NCBI RefSeq assembly: GCF_900187385.1
Contig: NZ_FYEY01000001.1
Location: forward strand, 3,286,001-3,350,000
Direction of reading: 5' to 3'
From: Streptomyces sp. 2114.4
GTDB taxonomy: Bacteria > Actinomycetota > Actinomycetes > Streptomycetales > Streptomycetaceae
Length of the DNA: 64,000 bases
In this document: piece by piece, positions 1 to 9,362 of the stretch
Numbering within the stretch: the stretch's first letter is position 1
Layout: the number at the start of each line of letters is the position of its first letter
Translations under genes and position numbers: made by a program
The notes under the pieces: generated by a model
Database searches by the model: none
Seen by the model: the letters and a program-made list of their open reading frames with translations, nothing else
What the model was told of the DNA's origin: nothing

Positions 1-575
1 GCCACCAGCACCGCGACCACCGTGATCCACAACCGGTGGGCGGCCGGCGGCAGCACGATCGCGAGCAACGGCAGCAACGCCCCCACCGTGAACGCGAGGA
101 AGCTCGCCCCCGCCGCGTGCCAGGGATTGGTGAGCTCATCGGGGTCGATCCCCAGCTCCACCTCGGCATGGGCACGCAGCGCGTCATGCTCGGTGAGCTG
201 CTCGGCGACCTCCCGGGCCAGTTGCCCGTTCAGTCCCTTCCCTTCCAACATCTCCGTCAGCTCGATGAGTTCGGCCTGCGGCTCGGTCGCCAGTTCCCGC
301 TTCTCCTGGGCGAGCGCGGCCTTCTCCGAATCCCGCTGGGTGGAGACCGATACGTATTCGCCGGCCGCCATCGACATGGACCCGGCCAGCAGTCCGGCCA
401 GCCCCGCCGTCAGCAGCGCGCCACGGGAATCGGTGGCGCCGGCCACTCCGACGACGAGTCCGGCGGTGGAGACGATGCCGTCATTGGCACCAAGTACCGC
501 CGCCCGCAGCCAGTTGAGCCGGCTGCCGAGCCCGCCGCCGTGCGCCTCGTCGTGCTCCGGTGTCTGCACAGTCAT
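1..575 (-). CDS. VIT/CCC1-family membrane transporter (3' end outside window)
   Basis: The reverse strand reads from an ATG at 575 through 191 codons to the window edge with no stop, so the C-terminus is missing. The protein opens with a His/Glu-rich N-terminus, then a segment containing GANDGIVSTAG and GSMSMAAGEYVSV, both hallmarks of the VIT1/CCC1 family of iron/manganese transporters. A charged Glu-rich loop follows, then a second hydrophobic segment with FTVGALLPLLAIVLP. In this family the loop between membrane segments 2 and 3 binds metal. Likely role: membrane transport or sequestration of Fe2+/Mn2+. The gene is divergent from the membrane-protein gene at 659. The ribosome site is weak. 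Confidence 0.85.
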   Translation of the reverse strand, partial: MTVQTPEHDEAHGGGLGSRLNWLRAAVLGANDGIVSTAGLVVGVAGATDSRGALLTAGLAGLLAGSMSMAAGEYVSVSTQRDSEKAALAQEKRELATEPQAELIELTEMLEGKGLNGQLAREVAEQLTEHDALRAHAEVELGIDPDELTNPWHAAGASFLAFTVGALLPLLAIVLPPAAHRLWITVVAVLV

Positions 576-658
576 CGGCAGAGCATGGCATCCGCACCGG
601 CTGTGCCTCCCCCGACGCCACCGCCCCGCCCCGAATGGGCCGGTGGTAGAAACGGCTT

Positions 659-1282
659 ATGTCCGCACCACCCCCCTCCCCGCCTCCCCAGCCGCCACCG
701 CCCACGCTCGTCCAGCCGGCTCCCCAGGGGCCGGCACCACGCCGCCGACTGTGGTGGCACCGGCTGATATTCGGGCTCTGGTACCGCCCGGTGGAGGTGC
801 TGGACGAGGCACGCGACCGCAGTGCCTGGAGCGCCGCGGTGCTGCTGTCGTTGATCAGCGGTGGCATCGGGGTGCTGTCGGTGGATGCGTTCCACACCCA
901 GTGGGCCGTCGACCACGCCGCGGCGCTGAAGCTCCTCGGGCTGGGCGAGGCGGGCGTGCTGGCCGCCAGCCTCGCGCTGGGCTCGGTCGCCCACGCCATC
1001 GCCCGGACGCTCGGCGGCATAGGCCGCTTCGCGCCCACGGCAAGCCTGTTCATCGTGCTCTTCTGGGTGACGGACCTGCCGCGGATGGCGATAGCGGCCT
1101 GGCTGCCGACCGATGCCACCTTCGTCCAGGCCGCGACCTGGACGACCTGGGGGTTCGGCTACGTCCTCGCCGTCCTGCTGATACGCGGCCAGCACCATCT
1201 GTCAACGTGGAAGTCGGCGGCGGCGGTGTCGGTGCAGATGCTGGCCGCGCTGGCCCTGCTGCGGCTGGGGCCGGTGCACTGA
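659..1282 (+). CDS. Yip1-like multispanning membrane protein
   Basis: The 207-residue protein has a Pro-rich N-terminus of about 30 residues, then a basic RRRLWWHRLIFGLWYRPVEV segment leading into about five hydrophobic stretches, ending near residue 205. The opening 'W.RLIFGLWYRPVEVLDEARD' resembles the start of Yip1-domain membrane proteins of actinobacteria, whose function is unknown. There are no catalytic motifs. The gene is divergent from the VIT transporter and convergent with the small membrane protein at 1363. High third-position GC supports this frame over the overlapping ones on either strand. Confidence 0.75.
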   Translation: MSAPPPSPPPQPPPPTLVQPAPQGPAPRRRLWWHRLIFGLWYRPVEVLDEARDRSAWSAAVLLSLISGGIGVLSVDAFHTQWAVDHAAALKLLGLGEAGVLAASLALGSVAHAIARTLGGIGRFAPTASLFIVLFWVTDLPRMAIAAWLPTDATFVQAATWTTWGFGYVLAVLLIRGQHHLSTWKSAAAVSVQMLAALALLRLGPVH

Positions 1283-1362
1283 GACCGGTGCGCTGAGACC
1301 GGGTGCGCTGAGGGCGCGCTCCGAGACCGGGCCCGGGGCCGGGCCCGGCGCCGGTCACCCGG

Positions 1363-1695
1363 TCAACTCCGGCTGGTCAGCTGCCGTACGAGGCCTTCGA
1401 ACGCCGCACGCTCGGCGGCGCTCAGCTCCACGCACTCCGACGGCGGCCCGGCCGGCCCGGTCTGCCGAGGCACGGAACCGAGCAGCCCCGGCTGTGCGGG
1501 CAGCCCCCCAGGAGAGGGCGGGGCGAAGCGCCCGCGCGGCGCGTACCGTGCCCGCATTTCCCGCTGATCACGCCACATGGCCGACTCGTACCGCCCCTGG
1601 CGCAGCAGTCTGGCCAGCCCGACGACCCAGACGATGGCCACAGCCAGCAACACGCCGAGGCCGATCTGCTGCAGAATCGAAGCGGAGGGGAGCAT
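1363..1695 (-). CDS. Small membrane protein, unknown function
   Basis: A 110-residue protein read from the ATG at 1695, which has a good GGAGG site six bases upstream. A longer reading to 1860 is open but has no ribosome site and poor codon use. One membrane segment (about residues 8-26, GLGVLLAVAIVWVVGLARLL) is followed by a basic, Arg/Pro-rich cytoplasmic part. The C-terminus (VELSAAERAAFEGLVRQL) looks like a short amphipathic helix. I do not recognise a family. Upstream, an AT-richer patch around 1780-1830 lies between this gene and the CoA-transferase and probably holds its promoter. Confidence 0.7.
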   Translation of the reverse strand: MLPSASILQQIGLGVLLAVAIVWVVGLARLLRQGRYESAMWRDQREMRARYAPRGRFAPPSPGGLPAQPGLLGSVPRQTGPAGPPSECVELSAAERAAFEGLVRQLTSRS

Positions 1696-1978
1696 GCGGT
1701 CCTCCCGGACGGGTGAGGCGCTGGGGCAGAGCCAGTAGACACCACACGCCAGTCCGTCCGACAGGGGATCTTGGGACTTAAGTCCCGAAGTGACGCATCT
1801 CCTATGACATTTCGCTACATTCCCGTCACAGCGCGGTACATGGCCCGCGCAAGAAGCCACTCAAGAGGCCACCACGGCAGGGTGCACACCGCCCGGTTGG
1901 CCACCTCGGAGGCTTCCCTCCGGCGAAGGCCGTCGCGGACCATGAGGGCACTTCGTCCGCGACGTGAGGAGTACGCAC

Positions 1979-3508
1979 GTGCCGCAGCCGCACCGGCCGC
2001 AGCCCCCGCCGTCCACCGGCGCCGACAGGAACGCCGAGAACATCAAGAGCGCCACGGACACCGCGGACGCCACGGACGCCACGGACGCCACGGACGCCAC
2101 GGACGCCACGGACACCGCGGACGCCACGGACGCCACGGACGCCACGGACGCCACGGACGCCACGGACACCGCGGACACCGCGGACGCCACGGACGCCACG
2201 GACGCCACGGACACCGCGGACACCGCGGACGCCACGGACGCCACGGACGCCACCGGCACGGCAGCCGGAGGCACGGCAGCCGGCGAACCGCCCGCCCGCG
2301 CCCTGGAGGGCATCCTCGTCGCGGACTTCAGCCGGGTGCTGGCCGGCCCGCTGGCCGCCGCGACGCTCGCCGACCTGGGCGCCGAGGTGATCAAGGTGGA
2401 GCGGCCGGGCACCGGCGACGACACCCGCGCCTGGGGCCCGCCGTTCGCCGCGGATTTCACTTCCGAGGACTCGGCAGCCGGCGAAGGCGGAGCGCAGCCG
2501 AGCCGGACGGCCGCGTACTTCGACGCCGCGAACCGCTCCAAGCGCGGCCTGGCCCTGGACCTCGGCGACCCGGACGATGCGGCCGCGGCCCGTGAGCTGG
2601 CGCGCCGGGCCGATGTACTGATCGAGAACTTCCGCCCCGGCTCGCTCGCCGCCTACGGCCTGGACCACACCGCCACCCGCGCCGCCAACCCCGGCCTGGT
2701 GCACTGCACCATCACCGGCTTCGGGTCCGGCGCCGGCGCCGCGCTGCCCGGCTACGACTTCGTGGTGCAGGCCGTCGGGGGGCTGATGAGCATCACCGGC
2801 GAGCCCGGCGGGCCGCCCCTGAAGGCAGGTGTCGCCCTGGTGGACGTTCTGACCGCAAAGGACGCCGTCACCGGCATCCTCGCCGCGCTCCGCCACCGCG
2901 ACCGCACCGGCCGGGGGCAGCTGGTGGAAGTGAATCTGCTCTCTTCCCTGCTGGGCTCGTTGGTGAACCAGGCCTCCGGTTACCTGGCCACCGGTCACGA
3001 TCCGGGCCCGACGGGCAACCGCCATCCGAGCATCGCCCCGTACGAGACGCTGGCCTGCCGGGGCGGGCAGCCGCTCGCGGTGGCCGTGGGAAACGACCGT
3101 CAATTCCGGGCGCTGGCGCAGGTACTGGGTGCACCGGAGCTCGCCGAGGACGTCCGGTTCGCCCGCAATCAGGACCGGGTGCAAAACCGCCCAGATCTCA
3201 TCAAAGTACTGGAAAGCCTTCTGGCCACCGACACCCCGCAGACCTGGACCGAGCGGCTGACCCCGGCCGCGGTGCCCTGCGGTCCCGTCAACAGCCTCTC
3301 CGAGGCCCTGCAGTTGGCGGACCGACTGGGTCTCGATCCGGTAGCCTCCGTCGGTGAGGGCCGTATCCCCCAAGTCGCCAGCCCGCTCCGCCTTTCGGCC
3401 ACGCCGGTGACCCAACCTTCCGCCCCACCCCGCCTGGACGAACACGGCACGGCACTGCGAACCTGGCTATCGGGACCGGCCGACCAACCCCTCCCTTTGC
3501 AAATGTGA
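1979..3508 (+). CDS. Class III CoA-transferase (CaiB/BaiF family) with repetitive N-terminus
   Basis: Start is taken as the GTG at 1979 because GAGGAG lies seven bases upstream; a GTG at 1964 is in frame but has no site. The 509-residue protein begins with about 100 residues of Pro-rich and (Ala-Thr-Asp)n sequence unlike the family. A normal CaiB/BaiF domain follows, starting at [19 protein letters not shown]. It contains [36 protein letters not shown], and [16 protein letters not shown], whose first Asp should be the acyl-anhydride-forming residue. Family members move CoA between carboxylic acids; the substrate here cannot be told. No operon partner. Confidence 0.85.
   Translation: MPQPHRPQPPPSTGADRNAENIKSATDTADATDATDATDATDATDTADATDATDATDATDATDTADTADATDATDATDTADTADATDATDATGTAAGGTAAGEPPARALEGILVADFSRVLAGPLAAATLADLGAEVIKVERPGTGDDTRAWGPPFAADFTSEDSAAGEGGAQPSRTAAYFDAANRSKRGLALDLGDPDDAAAARELARRADVLIENFRPGSLAAYGLDHTATRAANPGLVHCTITGFGSGAGAALPGYDFVVQAVGGLMSITGEPGGPPLKAGVALVDVLTAKDAVTGILAALRHRDRTGRGQLVEVNLLSSLLGSLVNQASGYLATGHDPGPTGNRHPSIAPYETLACRGGQPLAVAVGNDRQFRALAQVLGAPELAEDVRFARNQDRVQNRPDLIKVLESLLATDTPQTWTERLTPAAVPCGPVNSLSEALQLADRLGLDPVASVGEGRIPQVASPLRLSATPVTQPSAPPRLDEHGTALRTWLSGPADQPLPLQM
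2051..2248. repeat. 9-bp codon repeat, 22 units
   Basis: Twenty-two contiguous 9-bp units alternate between gcc-acg-gac (Ala-Thr-Asp) and acc-gcg-gac (Thr-Ala-Asp), all in frame in the N-terminus of the CoA-transferase. The order is 1 ATD, 1 TAD, 5 ATD, 1 TAD, 5 ATD, 2 TAD, 3 ATD, 2 TAD, 2 ATD, with a decayed ATG unit after. The block of five ATD plus one TAD repeats, so the array itself has duplicated. The reverse strand is open and reads (Gly-Val-Arg)n, which produces a long false ORF. Confidence 0.95.
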
Positions 3509-3601
3509 CCTTCGTCACAACCGGGCCCGACTCGCAACCAAATCTGCCCGTAGGTGCTGTTTACCAGCACGGAATCACAACACCCTTGTATGGAGCAGCT
3601 C

Positions 3602-4921
3602 GTGACATCGCCGGACAACCCCGCGCCCGATCGGTCCCGCACCCCGCACCAGCTGCTCCAGTCAGCCGAGCAGCCGGCGTCCGGTGCGCCGCGTCCGCAC
3701 CGCCGGATGCGCCGCACGATGGCCGTCACCGCCCTGCTCGCGGCGGGTGCGCTTGCCCTGTCCGCCTGTGGCGGGGACGCCTCGGCCGGCGGCAATGACG
3801 ACGGCAAGAACGGCCAGGCCGGTGCGGATGCCGCGGCCAAGAAGGACGCCTCCGACGCCAAGATCAAGGTCTCGGCCAAGGACGGCGGCACCAATGCCAG
3901 CATCAACGACACCGGAGTGAAGGTCACCGGTGGCAAGTTGACCGATGTGAAGCTCACCGAGGCGGACTCCGGCAAGGACGTCACCGGTGCCATATCGTCG
4001 GACGGCGCGTCCTGGAAGCCCGGCGTCCAGCTGGAGCGCGGCACCAAGTACAAGATCGTGGCGAACGCGAAGGACGCCAAGGGCCGGCCCGCCACCGAGA
4101 ACGCCACCTTCACCACGGTCTCCTCGGCCAACAGCTTCATCGGCAGCTACACCCCCGACGACGGCAAGACCGTCGGCGTCGGCATGCCGGTGTCCTTCAA
4201 CTTCGACAAGTCGATCACCAACAAGAAGGACGTCCAGTCCCACATCACGGTGAGCTCCAGCAGCGGCCAGCAGGTCGTCGGCCACTGGTTCGGCACCCAG
4301 CGCCTGGACTTCCGGCCCGAGGACTACTGGAAGGCCGGCTCCAAGATCACCATGAAGATCGACCTGGACGGCGTCAAGGGCGGCCAGGGCATCACCGGCG
4401 TCCAGTCCAAGACGGTCTCCTTCACCATCGGGCGCTCGCAGGTCTCCACCGTCGACATGAACACCCAGACCATGACGGTCAAGCGGGACGGCAAGACCTA
4501 CAAGTCCATCCCGATCTCCGGCGGCAGCGCCGACCACCCCACCTACAACGGCCAGATGGTGATCTCGGAGAAGTTCGAGCAGACCCGGATGGACGGCTCG
4601 ACCGTCGGCTTCGGCGGTGAGTACGACATCAAGGACGTCCCGCACGCCATGCGTCTGTCGTCGTCCGGCACCTTCCTCCACGGCAACTACTGGGGTAACC
4701 CGTCGATCTTCGGCAACTCCGGCACCAGCCACGGTTGCGTCGGTCTGCGCGACAACAAGGGCGGCGGTGGCGACACCCCGGCCAAGTGGTTCTTCAACGA
4801 GTCGCTGGTCGGCGACGTCGTCATCGTGAAGAACTCGCACGACCAGACGGTCAAGCCCGACAACGGCCTCAACGGCTGGAACCTGTCCTGGTCCGACTGG
4901 AAGGCAGGCAGCGCGGTCTGA
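3602..4921 (+). CDS. L,D-transpeptidase lipoprotein (YkuD domain, Ig-like domains)
   Basis: Start is the GTG at 3602, with GGAG six bases upstream; earlier in-frame starts at 3554 and 3590 lack sites. The 439-residue protein has an N-terminal signal ending in a lipobox (ALALSACGG). Two Ig-like beta domains follow, then a C-terminal YkuD domain. The catalytic motif is visible as FLHGNYWGN followed by SHGCVGL, which supplies the His and the nucleophilic Cys. Such enzymes make 3-3 cross-links in peptidoglycan on the outer face of the membrane. The layout matches mycobacterial Ldt proteins and their Streptomyces relatives. The gene is followed by a strong terminator shared with the convergent MFS gene. 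Confidence 0.93.
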   Translation: MTSPDNPAPDRSRTPHQLLQSAEQPASGAPRPHRRMRRTMAVTALLAAGALALSACGGDASAGGNDDGKNGQAGADAAAKKDASDAKIKVSAKDGGTNASINDTGVKVTGGKLTDVKLTEADSGKDVTGAISSDGASWKPGVQLERGTKYKIVANAKDAKGRPATENATFTTVSSANSFIGSYTPDDGKTVGVGMPVSFNFDKSITNKKDVQSHITVSSSSGQQVVGHWFGTQRLDFRPEDYWKAGSKITMKIDLDGVKGGQGITGVQSKTVSFTIGRSQVSTVDMNTQTMTVKRDGKTYKSIPISGGSADHPTYNGQMVISEKFEQTRMDGSTVGFGGEYDIKDVPHAMRLSSSGTFLHGNYWGNPSIFGNSGTSHGCVGLRDNKGGGGDTPAKWFFNESLVGDVVIVKNSHDQTVKPDNGLNGWNLSWSDWKAGSAV

Positions 4922-4944
4922 CGGACGGCGCCCGCAGCGCAGCT

Positions 4945-4995
4945 GCACAGAGGCGGTGGCCGGTCCCGGGTGGGGGCCGGCCACCGCCTCTGTGC
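4945..4995. terminator. Bidirectional terminator
   Basis: A perfect 19-bp inverted repeat (arms 4945-4963 and 4977-4995) with a 13-base loop sits between the convergent L,D-transpeptidase and MFS genes. Confidence 0.85.
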
Positions 4996-5008
4996 GCAGG
5001 GCCTGTCT

Positions 5009-6724
5009 TCAGGGGCGCGGTTTCGCGGGGCTGTGCGCGTTCTCCGGGCTGTGTGGATGCGCCGGGCCGGTTGGCTCCGCGGGGCTGTGCGGCGTCGCCG
5101 GACCGTCCGGCTCCACCGTGCTCCGCAGCGGGGCCTCCCGTACGAACCAGGCGGCCGCGAAGCCGAGCACGGCCAGCACCGCGGCGCCGGCCAGGACGCC
5201 GTGCAGCCCGCCGGTGACCGCCGCCCGGCAGGCCTCCCGCACCGGGGCGGCGAGCCCGTCCAGCGCCCGCGGGGTCAACTGCCCACCCCTTGCCGTCAGC
5301 CGGCCCGCGGCGCCCTCCCCCAGCCGGTCGGCGAGCCCGCTGTGCAGCCGGCCGGTGAAGACGGCGCCCAGCAGAGCGACGCCGAGCGAACCGCCGACCG
5401 TACGCAGCAGCGTCACGGTGCCACTGGCGGCGCCCATGTCACGGGGCTCCGCGCTGTTCATGGTGATCAGCATGGTGCTCTGCATGACGAACCCGATGCC
5501 CATCCCCGCGACGACCGTGAGCCCGGAGGCCAGGGCCGTCGTGGTCTCCCTGCCGAGCAGCAGCAGGACCAGTACACCCGCGGTCAGCACTCCGCCCCCC
5601 AGGATCGGGTAGATCCGATAGCGGCCGTTACGGCTGATCAATGCCCCGGTGCCGAGCTGCACGCCCAGCATCCCGAACATCAGCGGCAGCAACAGCAGAC
5701 CGCCGGCCGTCGGCGACAGGCCCTGCACGAACTGCAGGTACTGCGGCAGATAGCTGGTCACCCCGAGCATCACCGCGCCGATGAGAAAGCTCAGGAGCTG
5801 CGCCAGGGTGAAGTTGCGGCTGCGGAACAGCCGGGGCGGGATGACCGGCTCCACGGCCCGCCGCTCGACCCGTACGAACCAGGCCAGCGCCACCACGCTC
5901 ACAGCCGCCAGCCCGAGGATCTGCGGTGACCCCCACCCGTACCGGACGCCACCCCAACTGGCCAGCAGGGTCAGCGCGAGGATCGCGCCGGACAGCAGCA
6001 CCACACCCGGGTAGTCGATCCGTGCCGTGCTCCGCTCCGTGCGGCCCAGCCGGATCCAGCCTCCGACGATCACCAATGACACCACCCCGATCGGCACATT
6101 GACGTAAAACGCCCACCGCCAGCTCAGATGGTCCGTGAGGAAACCGCCCAGCAGCGGCCCCCCGATGAACGCGACCGGCATCATGGCGCCGATCATCGAC
6201 TGCATCCTGCCGCTCTGCCGGGGCGGCACCAGCACCCCGATGACCGACAGCGCCCCGACCATCAGCCCGCCCGCGCCCAGCCCCTGCAGGGCCCGGAAGG
6301 CGATGAGCTGCCCCATGTCCTGCGCCAGCCCGGACAGCATCGACCCGGCCAGAAAGAGCCCGATCGCCGCCATGAACGTGCCCTTGCGGCCGTAGAGATC
6401 GCCCGCCTTCCCCCAGATCGGTGTCGCCACGGCGGTGGTGAGCAGATAGGCCGTCACCACCCACGACAACTGGTCCAGCCCGCCGAGCTCCCCCACGATC
6501 GTGGGCAGTGCCGTGCCCACGATCAGGCCGTCCACCATCGCCAGGAACATCCCGAGCAGCAGCCCGAACACCCCTAAGTACAAGGACTTCGGTGAGCGTC
6601 CCCCGCTGGGCGCCTCCCCGGCCGTGGCTCCGGGCCTGCCGGTTCCCTTGCCCCCGTCCGCCCCTCCCGGCCGGCCTGCCCCTCCGGCCCGGTCGGCCGC
6701 TTCCCTCGTGCCGTTGACCGCCAT
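5009..6724 (-). CDS. MFS drug efflux transporter, DHA2 (14-TMS) family
   Basis: Read from the ATG at 6724, which has GAGGGG upstream; the open frame extends further but across the promoter region. The 571-residue protein has a Gly/Ala-rich cytoplasmic tail of about 45 residues, then 14 predicted membrane segments. Signature sequences include AMVDGLIVGTALPTIVGELG in helix 1 and the loop motif GKAGDLYGRKG between helices 2 and 3. Members export drugs, dyes or antibiotics by proton antiport. It is transcribed divergently from a TetR regulator at 6848, which almost certainly represses it. The C-terminus is a Pro/Glu/Ser-rich tail. Confidence 0.92.
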   Translation of the reverse strand: MAVNGTREAADRAGGAGRPGGADGGKGTGRPGATAGEAPSGGRSPKSLYLGVFGLLLGMFLAMVDGLIVGTALPTIVGELGGLDQLSWVVTAYLLTTAVATPIWGKAGDLYGRKGTFMAAIGLFLAGSMLSGLAQDMGQLIAFRALQGLGAGGLMVGALSVIGVLVPPRQSGRMQSMIGAMMPVAFIGGPLLGGFLTDHLSWRWAFYVNVPIGVVSLVIVGGWIRLGRTERSTARIDYPGVVLLSGAILALTLLASWGGVRYGWGSPQILGLAAVSVVALAWFVRVERRAVEPVIPPRLFRSRNFTLAQLLSFLIGAVMLGVTSYLPQYLQFVQGLSPTAGGLLLLPLMFGMLGVQLGTGALISRNGRYRIYPILGGGVLTAGVLVLLLLGRETTTALASGLTVVAGMGIGFVMQSTMLITMNSAEPRDMGAASGTVTLLRTVGGSLGVALLGAVFTGRLHSGLADRLGEGAAGRLTARGGQLTPRALDGLAAPVREACRAAVTGGLHGVLAGAAVLAVLGFAAAWFVREAPLRSTVEPDGPATPHSPAEPTGPAHPHSPENAHSPAKPRP

Positions 6725-6758
6725 TTCCGCACCCCTCGCGTGTACTGCGTATCGATCG

Positions 6759-6808
6759 GATACAACGTACACACCGGCGTGTACAGCGTCTACTGCTGAT
6801 ACGTTGTA
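6759..6808. promoter_or_regulatory. Operator region between MFS and TetR genes
   Basis: The 123-bp divergent spacer holds an inverted repeat of TACAACGTA (6761-6769 and 6800-6808) and, inside it, the inverted repeat GTACAC-6-GTGTAC (6767-6784). The arrangement suits binding of TetR dimers over both promoters. The operator role is inferred. Confidence 0.6.
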
Positions 6809-6847
6809 CGCAAGGAGTCGGCAGCATCCGGGAAGGAAGTGAGCGCC

Positions 6848-7636
6848 ATGACCGGCAAGGAGCCCGGCGCAGCCGAGGGCAGGCAGCCGTTGCCGTCCGG
6901 AGCGGCCACGGACACGCCGGCCCCGGCGGCGGTCTCCCTCTGGGAGCGCCTGGACCGCCCGACGCCCGCACCGCGGGCCAGCCTGACCCCGCAAAAGATC
7001 GCCGCGGCTGCCGTACGCATCGCCGACACCGACGGCATCGACGCCGTCACCATGCGGCGCCTGGCCACCGAGCTGAACGTCGCACCCATGGCGGCCTACC
7101 GCTACGTCTCCGGCAAGGCCGACGTCCTGGACCTGATGACGGACGCGGTCTACGCGGACCTCACACTCCCCGACGACGTCGAGAACTGGCGCGACGTCAT
7201 GCGCGCAGGCGCACTCCGCACCCGGGAGATCGTGCTGCGCCACCCCTGGCTCATCCAGATCTCCTCACCGCAGTCGTTGCGCGCTCTCACCCCCCACCGG
7301 ATGGCCGCGGCCGAGCGCGGCCTCGCCTCCCTGGACGGGCTCGGACTCGACATCGACGCGATGATGGCCGTGCTCGGGACCGTCAACTCCTATGTCCACG
7401 GGGCGGTTTCGGCGGAGTGCGCCCAGCATTTCCTGATGCGGGAGCAGGGCTGGGACAGCAACGACGACCTGCGGCTCGCCCTCGCCCCGCAGATGCGCTA
7501 CCTGATCGGCACCGGGCGCTACCCCACCTACCACCGCTACCTCCGCGAGGCCACGCACAAGGACGACCCGCGGTGGCGCTTCGAAACCGGCCTCGACAGC
7601 GTCCTCGACGGCATCGCGGCCCGGCTGGGGATCTGA
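6848..7636 (+). CDS. TetR-family regulator of the adjacent MFS pump
   Basis: ATG at 6848 is chosen because GGAAGGAAG ends eight bases upstream; a GTG at 6839 lies inside that site. The 262-residue protein has about 50 disordered N-terminal residues, then a TetR helix-turn-helix domain (LTPQKIAAAAVRIADTDGID, with TMRRLATELNVAPMAAYRYV as the recognition part). A longer all-helical ligand-binding domain follows, of the type seen in TetR_C_1 proteins related to TetR and TcmR. It is divergent from the MFS transporter and probably senses that pump's substrate. Confidence 0.9.
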   Translation: MTGKEPGAAEGRQPLPSGAATDTPAPAAVSLWERLDRPTPAPRASLTPQKIAAAAVRIADTDGIDAVTMRRLATELNVAPMAAYRYVSGKADVLDLMTDAVYADLTLPDDVENWRDVMRAGALRTREIVLRHPWLIQISSPQSLRALTPHRMAAAERGLASLDGLGLDIDAMMAVLGTVNSYVHGAVSAECAQHFLMREQGWDSNDDLRLALAPQMRYLIGTGRYPTYHRYLREATHKDDPRWRFETGLDSVLDGIAARLGI

Positions 7637-7723
7637 GCGGCGGGGTCCCGGGGAAGGTGGGCGTCGGGCCCGTTGAAGGGGCGGCAGCGCCCCGCCCGAA
7701 GAGGCGGTCGGCCCGGCAGGCGC

Positions 7724-8341
7724 CTACGGGTGGTAGCGCTCGGCGATCTTCGTGGCGGCGCCGTTCGTCACGGTCACCCGGACGTCGACGGTGCCCATCC
7801 TGGCCGCCTTGCGCGCGTCGTCGAGGGTGCAGTGCGTGGTGCCGTAGCCGGAGGCGTCGGTGTGGACGCGGCCGTCGGGGGCCTCGCAGAGCGCTGCCGC
7901 GCCGAGTGCCTTGGTGCTGTCGAGGAGGTGGAACGCCTGTTCCGCACCGCTGTCCGGGGCCACCGTGAGCTTGTCCTCGGTGAGCCACTTCAGCTTGCCG
8001 GTCCAAGTGCCGCTGACGCCCCTACGGCCGGCGGAGGCACCGCCCTGTCCACCGGAGCCGCCCGGCGCGGAACTCTGCCCGCCGGTGGTGCTCGGGTGCG
8101 ACGTGCCCTTCCCCGCGGCGGAACCACCCGAGGAGGAACCGCCTGGGCCCGAGCCACCGGACTTGGCATCCCCCGCAGTTGAGCGGCCGTTCGCGGCCTG
8201 GCTGTTCGTGGCGGAGGGCGCGGCCGATGCCTTGTCATCGCCGTTCTGGCAGGCGGTCAGCGAAAAGGCCGCGGCGGCGACGAGGGAAGCGACAGCGAGC
8301 CGACGACCGCGGCGCAGGGTGGTGGCGGCGGCGAGCGACAT
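7724..8341 (-). CDS. Secreted lipoprotein, unknown function
   Basis: The 205-residue product starts with a basic N-region and hydrophobic core ending in a lipobox (FSLTACQNG), so it should be anchored to the outer face of the membrane. Residues of about 35-105 are a low-complexity Gly/Ser linker. The C-terminal domain of about 95 residues begins GTWTGKLKWLTEDKLTV and carries two Cys (in ALCEAPDG and THCTLDD). No enzyme motif is visible. GGGGGA lies upstream of the ATG. It is downstream of the fruA remnant on the same strand. Confidence 0.8.
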   Translation of the reverse strand: MSLAAATTLRRGRRLAVASLVAAAAFSLTACQNGDDKASAAPSATNSQAANGRSTAGDAKSGGSGPGGSSSGGSAAGKGTSHPSTTGGQSSAPGGSGGQGGASAGRRGVSGTWTGKLKWLTEDKLTVAPDSGAEQAFHLLDSTKALGAAALCEAPDGRVHTDASGYGTTHCTLDDARKAARMGTVDVRVTVTNGAATKIAERYHP

Positions 8342-8369
8342 GGAGATTCCCCCGAGTGGTGCGTGGTGA

Positions 8370-8445
8370 GCGGTGCCTGGTAACGGGTGTCGGGTGCCTG
8401 GTAACAGGTGCTTGGCGTCTGGTGTCCGGTGCCTGCTGCCTGCTG
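8370..8445. repeat. Degenerate short repeat in a gene-free gap
   Basis: The gene-free stretch 8342-8623 holds imperfect direct repeats of the type ggtgcctggtaac-ggtg and later tgcctgctg units. No gene or terminator is visible there. Confidence 0.5.
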
Positions 8446-8623
8446 TCCTTCGGCGTGACGCCCAGGAGTCTCGTCTTGGGAGCTAAAGATCTGCTAACGC
8501 ACGGGTAACTTCGCGGCACGTCCCGTCAGAACCCGTCCTGGAGCCGGGCGGAGGGGCGGGCGCGCCGGGGCCTCCACCGGGTGTCCGGCCAAGGCCCCGG
8601 GAGGTGCGGGCGGAGTCGGCGGC

Positions 8624-8900
8624 TCAGGCCGCGGCGGTCACCTCGGCCTCGGCCTCGCCGTCGGCCGGCGAGTGGGCCGTGCGGGTCCGCGGGGGCTTGC
8701 GGAGGCCCTTGAGGAGGATCACCAGGGCCGCGCTGACGCCCGTACCCGCGGCGATGGCGAGCAGATAGACGAACGGCCGGCCGATCAGGGGGACGACGAA
8801 GATGCCGCCGTGCGGGGCGCGGAGAGTGCAGCCGAAGGCCATCGACAGGGCCCCGGTGACCGCGCCGCCGGCCATCGCGGCGGGAATGACGCGCAGCGGG
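8624..8900 (-). pseudogene. fruA: 3' fragment of fruA (fructose PTS EIIC C-terminus)
   Basis: On the reverse strand the last 92 codons of a fructose-specific PTS permease are present. They run from [20 protein letters not shown] through [18 protein letters not shown] to an Ala/Glu-rich C-terminal tail and a stop at 8624. This is the last part of the EIIC membrane domain. Homology stops abruptly at 8900; beyond it the reverse frame stays open to 9229, but that sequence is antisense to a serine recombinase. The first 57 codons of the same gene are 5.7 kb away at 14618-14788, and about 550 codons between are missing. The fragment has no start signals of its own. Confidence 0.85.
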
Positions 8901-9283
8901 CTTATCTTCGGATCTCCGATGATGACCGCGACCCGATCACGGGGGAGCTCAGTCGCGAGGGGGTGCCCCGTCAGCTCAAGGACTGCCGCGTGGTAGCCGC
9001 TGAGATGGGCGGTGACATTGTCAAGGTCTACGACGACAACGACGTATCGGCCTCTGATCCCTTCGTCGTCCGGAAGGACTTTGAAGCCCTTGTCAAGGAT
9101 TTGGACGCAGGGGTCATCGATGGGTTTGTCTTCTATCACTCGGAACGTGTCGCTCGCCTTGCGTACGACGCCGCACGCATCTGTCAATGCTACGAGCGCA
9201 AGCCCAAGTTGGTCGGCCGGGCAGCCCATGACGGCACCGACCTTTCAACGGACAACGGCCGTGCGATGTTTGTAATGCAGGCT
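8898..9283 (+). pseudogene. Serine recombinase/integrase fragment (catalytic N-domain)
   Basis: The plus strand reads a partial large serine recombinase. It begins [18 protein letters not shown], whose Ser is the expected catalytic nucleophile. It continues through [43 protein letters not shown] and [17 protein letters not shown], where homology ends near 9283. Family members are about 450-600 residues with a resolvase domain followed by recombinase and zinc-ribbon domains; here only the resolvase domain survives. The start codon and first few residues are replaced by the fruA junction at 8900. It cannot be functional. Confidence 0.85.
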
Positions 9284-9362
9284 AGTTCGCCCAAGATGAG
9301 GCCCCGACCGTCCGTGCTGGAGTCAGCGGACAGTCGGGGCGGAGTGACAGCCGCTCCTGTCG